A DNA stretch of 64,000 nucleotides from assembly GCA_963920705.1 (NCBI GenBank), contig OY987232.1, positions 14,633,726 through 14,697,725 of the forward strand. The letters are read 5' to 3'. The notes beneath the pieces are model-generated. The model saw only the letters and a list, made by a program, of their open reading frames with translations, searched no databases and was not told where the DNA came from. The stretch is from Odiellus spinosus. Lineage: Eukaryota > Arthropoda > Arachnida > Opiliones > Phalangiidae. Position 1 is the first letter of the stretch, and each line of letters opens with the position of its first letter. The position numbers were made by a program, and so were the translations under genes. This document shows positions 31,801 through 43,431 of the stretch, piece by piece.

Positions 31801-34800
31801 ATATAGGTTTTGGAGAGAGAAGATGACCAGTTTTAGCCAGTACTTTTGATATTAGTAGTAATTTTTAAATGGATTGTTTTCAGGCCCATATTACCAGATA
31901 CGAGAATACAAACAAAGCAATTGGAAGGCGAAGAGTTTGCGATGCCCTTAAAACCCAGATCTTCTAGTGGTAAATTTCGAATAATAAAATCGATTCATTT
32001 TAGTCAAGAAAAATATTTACACGATTAAACCATACTTAGGACTCCCTAGTACAACCGTTGTTGATGAGAATTCCGCTGAAATGTCATTGACACTAACCAT
32101 TGACAACACTATACACTGTCCTAAAGGGACGATCATCACTGATATTGTCAGACATCCTACGCAAAGCAAACCTTATCCTCAACACCCTAAAGATAATTAT
32201 AATTTAGAAGATATGGATTTGGCACTAATTGGCAAAGGCGTAACTGTTACTGAAGTGACAAGCAAACCCTTACTTAACCATCAATCTGATTTTCTTGAAG
32301 GAAAAAGTTCAGAGAGTGAGGCTAACCGAAAATCCAAAAATATTGAATATACCCAGTATACGAAAGATATGTCGTTAACTGGAGCCATAAACAAAACCAT
32401 TTATGCTCGTAAAAACGATCAAAATCATAATGTGAGGAGTAAGGACTTATTAAACCATGAGAAGGAAAATGTCAACATAAACCAACTACCCAAACTAGAT
32501 TTATTTCAAGAATCTGACTCAAAATCGAATGTATCTGACATGGTATTTACAAGAGTTATCAATAAAACAATATACCATGAGCCAAAATTTGAAAATGAGG
32601 AGGATTGTCTCATAAATTTGGACATCGAGGAACCATCGAATGTCACTAAATATAGTCACGATATGTCCCTAACTCGACATATTAACAAAACTATTAACCA
32701 TGAAAATTACGCCTTGAACCAGGCTAATGCCGCTGACTATGAAGAAGAATCGTCTTTAACGCAACATAATGATGGAATTATTTTCCATCAGCTTGAATAT
32801 GATAACCTTGCAAATTCTAAAGAAAAAAACTTAACTAAGTTTGCGAAAGATAATATTGAAGACGAACACATACGCTTCGATGATATTGAAATTGAGTATC
32901 GCAGAAATAATTTAGATTCTTACCAAGATGACCCTAATGTTATTGAAGGTACTAAAAATTCTAAAAAGCTCGCAAACATTCTTTCTCCAAAACAAGAGAA
33001 TAATACGGAAGGAATGCGGTTATACGCTGAATTATCCAAACCAGTCTCTCTCAAGAAAAAAATTAAACCTGTACGTCACATCCCAGGAAATTCAAACACA
33101 AAAAGTAAAAGTCCCCTTCGAAGAGGCGCAAATTGCGATGAAATTTCCACCAATTTTGGAGTAGAGTGCGAGTTGAATGATAGTAATCAAGTAATCCCAG
33201 TAAGAATGCCATCGAAAAGAAAAAGTTCCGAAAGTGAAGATGTAATATCAAAGTACGAAAGGAAACTCGAAAGTCAAGTGGAAGTCAAACAGGTTGACCC
33301 TGCTCCTCAGAAAACACGGGCTGGAGTTAAAAAAATGGGTAATGGTTTATTTTCAAAACGAGCCCAAAATCTTTGCACCATTAAACCTGGCAGTAGCATT
33401 ACCCCAAAAATGGGGAAAACTCTTACGCAATCAAATAAACGACTTCATAGTACCGAACCGCAGGAACCAAAGGAAAATATTCCTATTCTGCTTAATATTT
33501 CTGCCTCAATGAGGGACACCGATGTTATTGAAGAAATTGAAAAAGAAATTAAAACCAAGCCAAGTCAGAAAACTTTTAAACTACCACAGTTTTTAGTGAA
33601 GTCAAACAGAGAGTTAAAGAACAAACTCGATCAAATGGTTAAAACAAAACAATCGGAGGACATTAAAAACTCTCCTGATTCGTTTGAGCAAGAAAAACCC
33701 AATGGTTTGAATTTGACAAATGAGGTCGATGATCTTTTACTAGTGACCATGCCACCTGAGAAAAGTTTCTCAGACAGTATTGATGGTATTTTGAATCCAA
33801 ACATTGACTGCTATGAGTTAGATCAAGGAAAGGTTGTTGAAGTGGCAAATATTAGAGATGAAGTTGATGTAGGCTGTGTATTGCCAACAAAAGTGGAATC
33901 AATTGAAACTCGCACAAAAAATGAAAATAGTTCAATTTTGAAATCAAAAGCAAAGAAAGCTCCAGATAACAATTCGTTTGTGAAAGTAACCGAATTTAAA
34001 ACGGGTTATACCAAACCCAAGGCTCTGGACTCTTCTGTCACCAAACCCAAGACTCTGGACTCTTCAGCCACCAAACCCAAGACTCTGGACTCGTCGGTCA
34101 ACAAACCCAAGACTCTGGACTCTTCAGTCTCCAAACCCAAGACTCTGGACTCTTCGATCAACAAACCCAAGACTCTGGACTCTTCGGTCACCAAACCCAA
34201 GATTCTGGACTCTTCGGTCACCAAATCCAAGACTCTGGACTCTTCAGTCACCAAACCCAAGATTCTGGACTCTTCTGCCACCAAGACCAAAATTGTGGTC
34301 ACCCCAACCGCGAAGCCCAAAACCATGGTCTCAACAACCGCGAAGCCTAAAACTATGGTCTCCTCACGCGCCAAGACTGAAACTGTGGTCTCCGCAACCT
34401 TCCAGCCCAAAACCATGGTTTCCCCAATCGCCAAGACCAAAACCATGGTTTCCCCAATCGCCAAGACCAAAACCGTGGTTTCCCCAATCGCCAAGACCAA
34501 AACCGTGGCTTCCCCAATCGCCAAGACCAAAACCGTGGCTTCCCCAATCGCCAAGACCAAAACCGTGGCTTCCCCAATCGCAGAGACCAAAACCGTGGCT
34601 TCCCCAATCGCCAAGACCAAAACCGTGGCTTCCCCAATCGCAGAGACCGAAACCGTGGTTTCCCCAATCGCCGAGACCGAAACCATGGTTTCCCCAATCG
34701 CCGAGACCGAAACCGTGGTTTCCCCAATCGCCGAGACCGAAACCGTGGTTTCCCCAATCGCCAAGACCAAAACCGTGGTTTCCCCAATCGCCAAGACCAA

Positions 34801-37800
34801 AACCGTGGTTTCCCCAATCGCCAAGACCAAAACCGTGGTTTCCCCAATCGCCAAGACCAAAACCATGGTTTCCCCAATCGCCAAGACCAAAACCGTGGTT
34901 TCCCCAATCGCCAAGACCAAAACCGTGGTTTCCCCAATCGCCAAGACCAAAACCGTGGTTTCCCCAATCGCCAAGACCAAAACCATGGTTTCCCCAATCG
35001 CCAAGACCAAAACCGTGGTTTCCCCAATCGCCAAGACCAAAACCGTGGTGTCCCCAATCGCCAAGTCCAAAACTGCGGGCTTTCCAGACCCCAAATTGAA
35101 AACTGCAAACTCTTCAATTACCAAATCCAAAACGGCAAACTCTTCAATTAAAAAATCCAAAACGGCAAACTCCTCAGTCACTAAATCCAAAATGGTAGAC
35201 GAGCATGTTACCAAATGCAAGCCAGATGTCTTTGACACCAAATTCAAATCTGGCAACATACTGGTCACCGAATTAAAATCTACAAAATCGCTCGTCGCCA
35301 AATCCAAAACTAGAGACACTCCACTTACCAAATACAATACTGGCTCCAAACTCGAACCTGTTGAGCCACCTGCTAAAGTGGCAGTTTCAACTTTCACAAA
35401 AAACAAAGCGGTTCTGGAGAACAAGAAGCTTTACAGTTTGGCAGATAATTTTCAACCGGAAGACCAATCTTTTACAACTAACATCACAACCATAGTTGAT
35501 GGACAAAAGGTACGTAGTTTATAGTGGTGAAGCCATGGAGAGTCAACCCCCCTTTTCTTTATTTGCATTTTGTCTTAATTAAAGTAGACATGCAACCTGA
35601 CTTAATTCGGGCCTTGTCAAATTGATCTCACGCATAGCTCATGAATTTATTCTTTACATATGTGTGATATCAGTTTTAACTTTCATTTCAGTGTACTCCC
35701 ATAGAATAATGAAATAAATGAGGAAATATCTTTAATTTTAATCAAAAATAGTCTAAATTGTAAAATTTCAACAGAATTCGATCAAGTGTACCACATGAAA
35801 TAACCCAAATTCAGCCTTTACAAGTGAACCAAAATTTTTAATGCATTTGGTTTACTTTTGTTGAATTCTGTTGGAGCAGTTTGAACCATTTTGACCAAAT
35901 CAGAAAGTTTTTAATCATTGGGAAAGCCAATTTCTTTCGTTATTTAATGGGAGCACCTATGTAAAAACAGCCTCGGGAATTCTTCAATTTCTAAATATTA
36001 AGTTATTGAGCTTCGTGCGAGATCAATTTGACAAGACCTAAATCGAGTCCGCTTGCATGTTTACTTTGAACGACTTAAAAGCATGTGACCTATACAAACA
36101 CAGGGATTTATAACGTGATAAATTAGCTTGAGACAACCCTTACCGAAAAAAGTTAGTCACATCTGAAGAGGTCTTCAAGAACGCTACAAAAGTCTTGGGG
36201 AAGTCTTTAAGACCTCCCCAAGACTTCTTGACGTAATTTAAGACTTCCCAAAGACCTCTTAAGACTACGTAAGACACCTGGAAGACTTCCCCAAGACCAA
36301 ACATTTGGGATGTGAAAAGGTGGAATAATTTGCAAAGGAAAAAGTCTTAAAATGAAAATTACAGAAAATTCCCAATAAAATAAGGATAAAGGAATCTTTA
36401 GGCGAATTTAAGTGCGATGGAACTTTACCAACAACTTAAGTGCAAAATATTGTTTTACCTTTTACTCTTGAAGTATGTTATATTGGGGAGTAACCCTCAT
36501 TACAGTGTCCCGAAACCTCCGATATGGCTATGACACTAAAAATATTATTTCAAAATATGTTTGTATACAATTTAGCTAATTATACTTTTCAATTGCTCCT
36601 TTTAGGAATACTTGTCTGATTTGTCGCAAATTGGAGATGGAGAATTTAAACCACGAACTTCATCTACTGAAATACTCAAGCCAAAGGGTAGGGTATTATT
36701 GTAGACATTGCTTTTAGATTAGGGGTCGTCAGACTTTTGCAATGGTGATCAGCTTTGAGATTCCAATTTTCCTCGCGATTGTCTTACAAAAATTATCCAT
36801 TTTATAGTTCTTTCCAATATAGTGAGTACTAGCTTGAGGAAAAACCGTAATTTTATTTTCGTAACCCATTTCAAATTTGTTTTTGTAAATTTTCAAATAT
36901 TTTTATACCTCTATATGGCTGATCTCAAAGTGGAGTTAAAGGTTATGTTGTCAATTCAAGGACAGAGTTTTTTATTGGAGTAGCGACTGTTTTAACGTAA
37001 AAAGAATCCCCGGGGGCCTTTCATTTCGTCACTGAAATAATAATGTTCTTATGTTCCTAAACATAAATTTTATGCATAAAATTCAATACACTTTGCGATT
37101 GACTTTCGTTTGACGCCCCCTGTTTGTGCTAAATATGTATTTAGATACAAAGAATTTTACAATGAAACCGATAATTCCAAAACTAGCTAACTTTAACCAA
37201 TTTTGATTGTTTATATAGTATTAAAAACGTGCATTGAAGAAGTGTTGGATAAGTAAGTTAACTTTTTAATTTTTCTCAATTTATGTATGAGAAAATTGCC
37301 CGCTCCTTTGAAAACCCAGCTTAACTGTCCCAATTGTTGATTCTTCTTCCTCCATTGAATGTCGTTTTCCTGCCTTGAGGCGAGCCTTTTTTATGTTGGC
37401 TTAAAAAACGATATTACATTCACCTTCATGTTGGGTTGCATCATTCTTCCTTTAAACATATACAGAACTACAGTTATTTTTCATTACCATCATACAGAAG
37501 ACAAGTAAAAGGATCTGAAATTGTTAAAGAGTATCTCTCTGGGAACAGTGTGGTTTTTGAATTCCCTGAATGGACATATCGAGTATGCATTTCATTTTCA
37601 TACGTTAACCACGAATGGTATAATACTTCAATATCCTCAGTAAATCTTCTAAATCCTTCCAAAAGTAAGTCATAGTTACTTATAAGGTGAAATATGGTTA
37701 ATAGGAAAGTTTTAATAATTTATATTTATGGAAAATCAATTCACATAATTGTTACGATCAGCTAAGTCGTTAAGTGACTTAAGCCCGCTTGCGGTACAGT

Positions 37801-40800
37801 TATATTGTTTGGTATTTTTTATGCAACAATCGTTTCTATACTGAATGATACGTAATTTGTGGAAAAAAAACCTCTTCAAAAAAGCTCACCTACTTACAGC
37901 GCCAAAGGTGGATAGTGGACAATCCGAGAACTAAATAATTCGAAAATATTATAAATTATTCAAGCCCTGCTTCTCTACGTAACATATTTATCATCACGTA
38001 TAAGTAAAACTTTATTTATAGTGGTTAATTTCTTTGAAATATCTTCTTTCTTAAGGAAAATATTGAGATAACTCCCAAATCTTGAGTCTGAAAAATGTTA
38101 TAGCATTTTAGTTTTTCTAGTTTCGTCGTACAATTCTGATTTTTTTTTTTTAAGTCCGCGAGATATAGATGGCGCTGGAAGTAGTTGAACAAATTTGTAT
38201 TTCTCGAGTTTACCGATAAGGGGCACAGCGGCATAAACCATTGAAGATTGATATCACTAAAGTGGCCTTCCTACTAGGCCTTGGAGTCGATTCAAACTGT
38301 ATGAAATGTTTCGATGCAGGCGTGTGAATTTGACTTGAAACAATTCAGCTTCAACAACCTATAGATGAAACTAAAATAAATTGAAGATATGTGAATAGAT
38401 GGTGCTTAAAATGATTCAGAGCGATTTTAAATATCGGATCGATTTTTATCGATGGGATACTCTAATGTGAACATAGCTTTTATGACGATTCTAAACGTTT
38501 GCAAGCCACCCCCACAATTCGAACTTGAACACTGCTATTTCCTTGAGTAACTTCTATCCTTTCTTAATATTATTCTATAACCATATAACACCATCGCAGT
38601 TCAGGAATTTCGTTGAAACTTTCCTCGCAAACAAATTTTTTCAATTTAAATTTTACATTTAGAATTGGAATGGTTCGAAGAACTAGCATTTATATTTGTA
38701 AAATACCAACTAAAGGAGTTGAAATTTGAAGAGAAACAATTCACAATAAATGAATTACCTAAGGTAACTAATATTTTTGTTAATTTTTTGAAGTAAAATC
38801 ATTTTAAAAAATGTTTTTAAGCCGTAATCTTTTTTCCAGTGCCTGAACTACATAACCGACGTTATTCTACTTGGTGATCACCTCCAGAGGGATTGCGAGA
38901 ACATGGAATTACATTATGAAACTACCCTAAACCTTAAGGAGGAGCATGCTCAGTAAGTGTTTTTGATTTGCCATCTTCAATAAATAGATTAAAGGGAGAG
39001 AACCGTAAGTTTTGGGCCGTTTACCAAAAAAAGTTATTCTTAAGAGGTCTTGGGGAAGTCTTTCATTATGTCAAGGTGTCTGGGGAAGTCTTGAAGACTT
39101 ATCCAAGACTTTTGTAGTGTTCTTGAGATCTTCTTCAAATCAAACTAACTTTTTTCCGTAAGGGAGATGGTATAGAAACTAGTATCTTGAAAACTCTAAA
39201 ATAAAAGCTTTTAGTATTTCTCATTCTCTATGCACATTCCGAATATGGATATTGTAGGCCATTTAGTATGGCATTATAAATAATAACTACGTGAGCAAAG
39301 TGGTTGTTTTATGATGTATTGATCATAATTAGTGACTTCAAAATTACCAATTTTGGCAGATAATTTTGAATGACAACTTGAAAATCACTTTATGTGATGG
39401 AATTCATGTCCAAAATTTTAGGGTGACCACTTTTCCTATATTTTCACCTCCTTCCTATTTTCTCATATAATTTAATGGCAATTCCAATAATCTCCGATAT
39501 TTCTAATCAAAATCTCTAGTTAAGGGTAAAGTTATAAATCATACTGTCAGCTGTGGCTGTATAAGATTATTTTAGCTTAACTGTACATTTTCCAGTTAAA
39601 ATAGTCTGTAAAATTCCATACTATTTAAGCAATTGGATCATATTAATACCGTGTTTAAACCGGTGGCGAGAGTTGTGACGCAATAATAAACATGGTTCCT
39701 ACTTTTAATTCATTATTTTCCTATTTTATCATATATTTTACACTTATTTCTTCCTATTTTATCCTATATTTTACATAAAATTCTTCCTATATTTCGCAAA
39801 GAAATTTCCTATATAGGATTTTCAAATTTTCAGTGGGCACCCTGAAATTTTTATCCGTGTACCATATTGACGTGTGCCCAGTTAAAATAGTCTGTAAAAT
39901 TCCATACTATTTAAGCAATTGGATCATATTAATACCGTGTTTAAACCGGTGGCGAGAGTTGTGACGCAATAATAAACATGGTTCCTACTTTTAATTCATT
40001 ATTTTCCTATTTTATCATATATTTTACACTTATTTCTTCCTATTTTATCCTATATTTTACATAAAATTCTTCCTATATTTCGCAAAGAAATTTCCTATAT
40101 AGGATTTTCAAATTTTCAGTGGGCACCCTGAAATTTTTATCCGTGTACCATATTGACGTGTGCCCTATTGTTTATATATTTTTTTCTTTAGGATAATTGA
40201 AGAAATGTACAGCTTATCTCACAGAATTATATTTGACGTCATTTACACTATTGATTACAAGAACTACGCCACAAAACCCATGACACCGAGCTTTGTCGTA
40301 AAAATGGGAACTATCAGGTAATTATTTATCTCACTGAGCTAGAAGGGAGGTTATTAGGGCCATCCTTTACAAAAGACCATACATTAAAAACTCTTCTTAC
40401 AAATAGCGTTATAAAAGTAAAACGCATATAACAAAATAATTCGAATTTCCTATTAAAAATACATTAGTCTTACCTGAAAATAAGATATTATACCAAAATT
40501 ACATGAAAACGAAATATTGCTTGTAACGTAACATTTAACTCAAGATATCCAGTTCGATATAGGCCTATTTTTAGTGGACTAACTCTGGTTATGACGAAAT
40601 TTACCATACATTTTGACTTTTTCCGTATAACCAGTGACCAAGTGGTAGTAAAGAGTTATTTAGTACGATGAAAAAACACGAGATGGCACTGATTATCATA
40701 AGAGGGGTTTCAGATTTTCTGGGGGTAAGGATTGTGTGGGAATGATTTATTTCTCAGTCTACTGAACTCTCTCTCTTACCTCTTTCCCCAATATCTCGCC

Positions 40801-41670
40801 TCTCGCGTAAGTGGGTGGGCACAGTGAAGGCCAGACAGTGATTGGTCTCTAATAATAGGCTCTATTGTGGCGACATCTTCGAGTTTACGCGTAAAACACC
40901 ATTTCTTATTATACGACAAACTTCGTCTGACTTTTATGGTTCGTCAGTCGGAAAGTTGAAAAATATAGCGATATTAGAATGTGAGATAATAGGTGCAGAA
41001 CTGATAAAATTTCGATTAGTTAATTATAAATAAGATTCGCTAATTATCAAAATTACATCATAAACTAAAAAAAGATTTCCATTCAAATTTAAGCAAAAAC
41101 CGCGAACCGATAGCATTTGTGGTTCACTTAGTAATAGGTCCAGCAAGTGACCCTTTTGGTGACTTTTTAAATGAAAAAAGGTACCAATTACACGGATGAA
41201 TTAGCATTAAAACTGTGGGTAAAATCTTAAGCCTTGGTTTAATGGAAAGTGAAAAATAAGTTCTACCCTTTTCAGACGAGGCGTAACAAGCCGGTTTAAT
41301 CAGATTTAACCATGATTTATTCAAAATTAACCGAGGTTTATTGAACTGAAAAGGCTATGTAAACCTCGGTTAAATCTGATTAAACCACGGCTAATTACGC
41401 CTCGTCTGAAGAGGGTATTAGGAGCCTATCTAGCCTTTAACGCAGTGATATATTCATGGTTATGAATAAATTTATGGCGATATTAAGCAGCAAAATATTT
41501 TCATTTTCAGTAGCGACCTTGAATCAAATATTTTGAGCTCAGTAGCGAAAGAACAACCAGGACCAGATTACATATATCGGGTCTCGCAAATAATTAAGCA
41601 GTATCTTCGCAATAATCCAGTATACAATATACCACCACCGAATAAAAAGTTAATTTCATGGATGTATTAA
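27323..41670 (+). CDS. KNL1: KNL1/Spc105R kinetochore scaffold, 14 exons, 1530 aa
   Basis: KNL1 joins kinetochores to microtubules and recruits PP1 and, through phosphorylated MELT motifs, Bub3-Bub1. Exons: 27323-27354, 27962-27995, 29653-29747, 31194-31237, 31301-31349, 31884-31969, 32040-35509, 36606-36687, 37219-37252, 37498-37664, 38663-38763, 38840-38952, 40192-40317, 41511-41670. Phase is consistent at all 13 junctions. Visible motifs: SSILK at residues 21-25, formed across the exon 2-3 junction; GRRVSFADT around residues 42-50 (PP1 docking RVSF); four DMSLT..INKTI-type MELT-like repeats from residue about 128; a 10-residue tandem array at about 770-1155; then a C-terminal part (about 1310-1530) with coiled segments and an RWD-like fold ending in SFVVKMGTI and RVSQIIKQYLRN. 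The small 5' exons rest on splice sites plus the SILK/RVSF reconstruction. Function is family knowledge; the repeat array is lineage-specific. Confidence 0.88.
28809..28836. repeat. (TA)n microsatellite
   Basis: About twelve ta units in KNL1 intron 2, just upstream of a family D copy. Confidence 0.85.
28868..29455. mobile_element. Family D repeat, copy 1 (near full length)
   Basis: About 590 bp starting aaggtggtagtgaatgg and ending gataataggtatggcaacc. It shares with copies 2-4 the blocks gagatggcactgattttcat, gaatgatttatttcccagtc and catcttcgagtttacgcg (with substitutions). It lies in KNL1 intron 2. Termini and any target duplication are unclear, and no protein is encoded. Confidence 0.75.
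29809..29988. mobile_element. Family A MITE, copy 4
   Basis: cccttacgaaaaaaaagtta to acttttttccgtaaggg. It begins about 60 bp after KNL1 exon 3. Contains two direct aagaggtcttggggaagtct units plus an inverted one. Confidence 0.85.
30060..30778. mobile_element. Non-autonomous DNA transposon with 7-bp target duplication
   Basis: 719 bp with roughly 38-bp inverted ends beginning catggactaattatagtata and containing cagggacgagtggcaga. A perfect 7-bp duplication caatggg flanks it (30053-30059 and 30779-30785). The interior holds a short frame starting MNFSAQTFETLFGD at 30262 and a GTAAGT donor near 30368. These could be remnants of an autonomous parent or chance. KNL1 intron 3. Confidence 0.85.
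30790..30900. repeat. Short caggg / gtcaggg tract
   Basis: Starts cagggttcttacacaacctg and includes gaaaaattcagg and aaaagtcagggg. Same degenerate style as the tract at 7430-7725. Confidence 0.4.
30949..31094. mobile_element. Family B palindromic MITE, copy 1
   Basis: Two complementary arms: cgaggcgtaactagcc, aatcagatttaaccatgg, and then cggttaaatctgatt, attacgcctcg, ending gaagagggtatta. The left end is eroded. KNL1 intron 3. Confidence 0.85.
32078..32705 (+). other. MELT-like repeat region of KNL1
   Basis: Four spaced copies of (E/D)M(S/V)(L/F)T..I(N/D)(K/N)TI at about 32078, 32366, 32537 and 32659, with a weaker SSLTQHNDGIIFH copy after them. In KNL1 proteins, Mps1 phosphorylates the MELT threonine to dock Bub3-Bub1. 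Here the consensus is MSLT rather than MELT, with a following NKTI-H element that may replace the vertebrate SHT. Confidence 0.72.
34005..35175 (+). repeat. 30-bp coding repeat array in KNL1 exon 7
   Basis: Two blocks of 10-residue units in frame. The first, about 34005-34290, has roughly 9 units of KPKTLDSSVT type. The second, about 34290-35070, has roughly 26 units of KTKTVVSPIA type; degenerate units KSKTANSSIT follow. Units in the second block are nearly identical at the DNA level, with small blocks of variants (ETET in place of KTKT), so they expanded recently. All other long frames here, both strands, are shadows of the repeat. Confidence 0.95.
36137..36299. mobile_element. Family A MITE, copy 5, right end lost
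   Basis: Begins cccttaccgaaaaaagttag and keeps the gacttcccc blocks, but the sequence leaves the family at ccaagaccaaacatttgg with no gtaaggg terminus. KNL1 intron 7. Confidence 0.78.
37887..38215. repeat. Dispersed repeat family F, copy 2
   Basis: Second copy of the repeat at 25867-26140, with the same ordered blocks and the same orientation, somewhat longer. KNL1 intron 10. Confidence 0.7.
39019..39164. mobile_element. Family A MITE, copy 6
   Basis: From ttaccaaaaaaagttattct to acttttttccgtaaggg, with the left terminal bases eroded. KNL1 intron 12. Confidence 0.82.
39594..40165. repeat. Direct tandem duplication, 2 x 286 bp
   Basis: 39594-39879 is repeated as 39880-40165, and by eye the copies are identical base for base. 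The unit starts agttaaaatagtctgtaaaa and ends attgacgtgtgccc. The second copy ends 26 bp before KNL1 exon 13. It is either a very recent duplication or an assembly artefact. Confidence 0.93.
40640..41160. mobile_element. Family D repeat, copy 2
   Basis: About 520 bp starting accaagtggtagtaaagagt and ending agcaagtgacccttttggtg, with all shared D blocks. KNL1 intron 13. Confidence 0.75.
41264..41419. mobile_element. Family B palindromic MITE, copy 2
   Basis: taccctcttcagacgaggcg-type arms (left arm has tacccttttcagacgaggcg) with the inverse cgtctgaagagggta at the right. The spacer ttattgaactgaaaaggcta is shared with the other copies. KNL1 intron 13. Confidence 0.88.
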
Positions 41671-41842
41671 ACAACGTTTTACCCATAGTTTAATTCATCG
41701 ATTCGTTAAACCAAAGTCCTTGTAAAGACATTTTAAAATTCATGAATTGCATTTACAATTATTATCATCTTTTCTACTAAGGTTTTAAAACATTCGCAAA
41801 ATTTTAAGCATTTTTTTACTAACAATTTGTAAATATATGTGG

Positions 41843-41848
41843 AATAAA
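41843..41848 (+). terminator. Polyadenylation signal of KNL1
   Basis: AATAAA 172 bases after the KNL1 stop codon. It is the first AATAAA beyond the stop. Confidence 0.5.
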
Positions 41849-41950
41849 CAATTTATTTTCCCATATACAATCTCATAAGGTAAGTCTATTTATTTCGCTC
41901 CCATTACGTAATAGGGTGAGGAAAGATACGTTTTATGGGTCAGATAAGAT

Positions 41951-42286
41951 CAGAAGCCGATGAAACCCTCCTTTGAAGTCTATTACTCCCGGGTCTTGTC
42001 TACCCCTCTCTGTATGGGTTATTCTCATAAGGCGCGATTCGTACGCCTCCTAACGGTAGATGTTTTCGGAGCGGGATTTCGTCGAGCGAATATCTCTAGC
42101 AGCCTTGGAGTTCGTCCAAAAACGTCGTCGTTTGTGGAGAGAGAGAATTTCCAATTTTCCAAAGACAGGGGGGATGAAGTAGGACCCCTTCTAACTCGTA
42201 AAATCGTGAATTTTACCCATACAGAGAGGAGCGCTATATGGAACATTGGAGTAGTAGACTTCAAAGGAGGGTTTCATCGGCTTCTG
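41951..42286 (+). mobile_element. Family C element, copy 1
   Basis: 336 bp. Inverted ends cagaagccgatgaaaccctc and its complement. Flanked by ataagat (41944-41950) and ataggat (42287-42293), a 7-bp duplication with one mismatch. It lies just past the KNL1 3' end. Confidence 0.9.
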
Positions 42287-42869
42287 ATAGGATCTTTTAA
42301 TCCTGACATTCATCCAAAACCCACCAAGCACTGAACTATCATGTAAAAAAGCAAGTTTTTAATCATATGAAATCTTTACAATAAGATACTAACAATATGA
42401 ATTATTTATTCGCTATAATTATAATGATTTTGCTCAAGAACATGAATTATGAACCTTTTTAACGTGAATACTGTTGCACAAGCGCTTCATTGATGATTAT
42501 CTTCATTTGAATTCTAGAAATTAAGAGTTTTGCGCACATTTTTAACCAAGAATGCATTTATGTACAGTCGTATCCTAACTGAATGTTTAACTTTCCTATG
42601 GGATGGCCCATAGAAAAGGAAACATGGTGGCAAAAAATATTCTAAATACATCCTCGCATACTTAATACTTAAGTATGTACATTAACTGGTGTGAAACAAG
42701 GCCTAGGGGGAAACATTAAACGCCAGAGTGCAATCTCTTACTTTTTAAGAGAGGTGAGAAAGTAAATAGCAGACGAATTTTGTCTACAAAGATGCGAGAA
42801 TGGTACCAGAATCTAATACTGTAATCCAAGGTTCTTAAGTTCTTGAATGTGTTCTTGTTATTACATTAA

Positions 42870-43058
42870 CCCTTACCAAAAAAAGTTAGTCTTAAGAGGT
42901 CTTGGGGAAGTCTTTCGGGTGTCTTATGTAGTCTTAAAAGGTCTTGGGGAAGTCTTTCATTACGTCAAAAAATTGGGAAAGTCTTAAATACTTCCCTAAG
43001 ACTTTTGTAGTGTTCTTGAGGACCTCTTTAGATAAGACTTAACTTTTTTCGGTAAGGG
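42870..43058. mobile_element. Family A MITE, copy 7 (long form)
   Basis: cccttaccaaaaaaagttag to acttttttcggtaaggg, with two direct ggtcttggggaagtctt units and inverse units in between. It lies between KNL1 and the coiled-coil gene. Confidence 0.87.
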
Positions 43059-43378
43059 AATCCAGATGCCTCTAAATAACTACCTTCGAGAAGAAGAGTA
43101 AAAGTCAAAATCATAATGTCTCGGTTTCTTAAGAGCCTTTAAACTTTACAACTGATGTGGCGACATCTATTTTAAACTAACGCAACTCAAAGAAATATTT
43201 ACCAACTCAATACAATAAACCATTATGATATTGACTAGTCCATAGTCACTCTAGTCCAAGGGGCCAGTCACTTGGTGAACAGACTGTACTAAATAGATTA
43301 TGCGTAATCTGTAATCGGTGTACAGGGAATCCAGAGTGTTTAGCCCCTTTTGACAATGTCGAAAAAATCCTTTTAAAT

Positions 43379-43384
43379 TTTATT
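43379..43384 (-). terminator. Polyadenylation signal of the coiled-coil gene
   Basis: TTTATT on the + strand (AATAAA in gene sense) about 48 bases beyond the stop at 43432. Confidence 0.45.
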
Positions 43385-43431
43385 AAATGGACTGATAGAG
43401 GCTCATTTCAGAATTGAGTTATTTAAAGGCT

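Noticed and set aside
32081..32081. Methionine at 32081 as the KNL1 start codon
   Set aside because: An in-frame acceptor lies at 32038-32039, and six upstream exons join in phase and supply the SILK and RVSF motifs.
34006..35424. Long antisense and alternative frames over the KNL1 array
   Set aside because: By-products of the 30-bp unit. The sense frame is continuous with MELT-like and upstream KNL1 exons.
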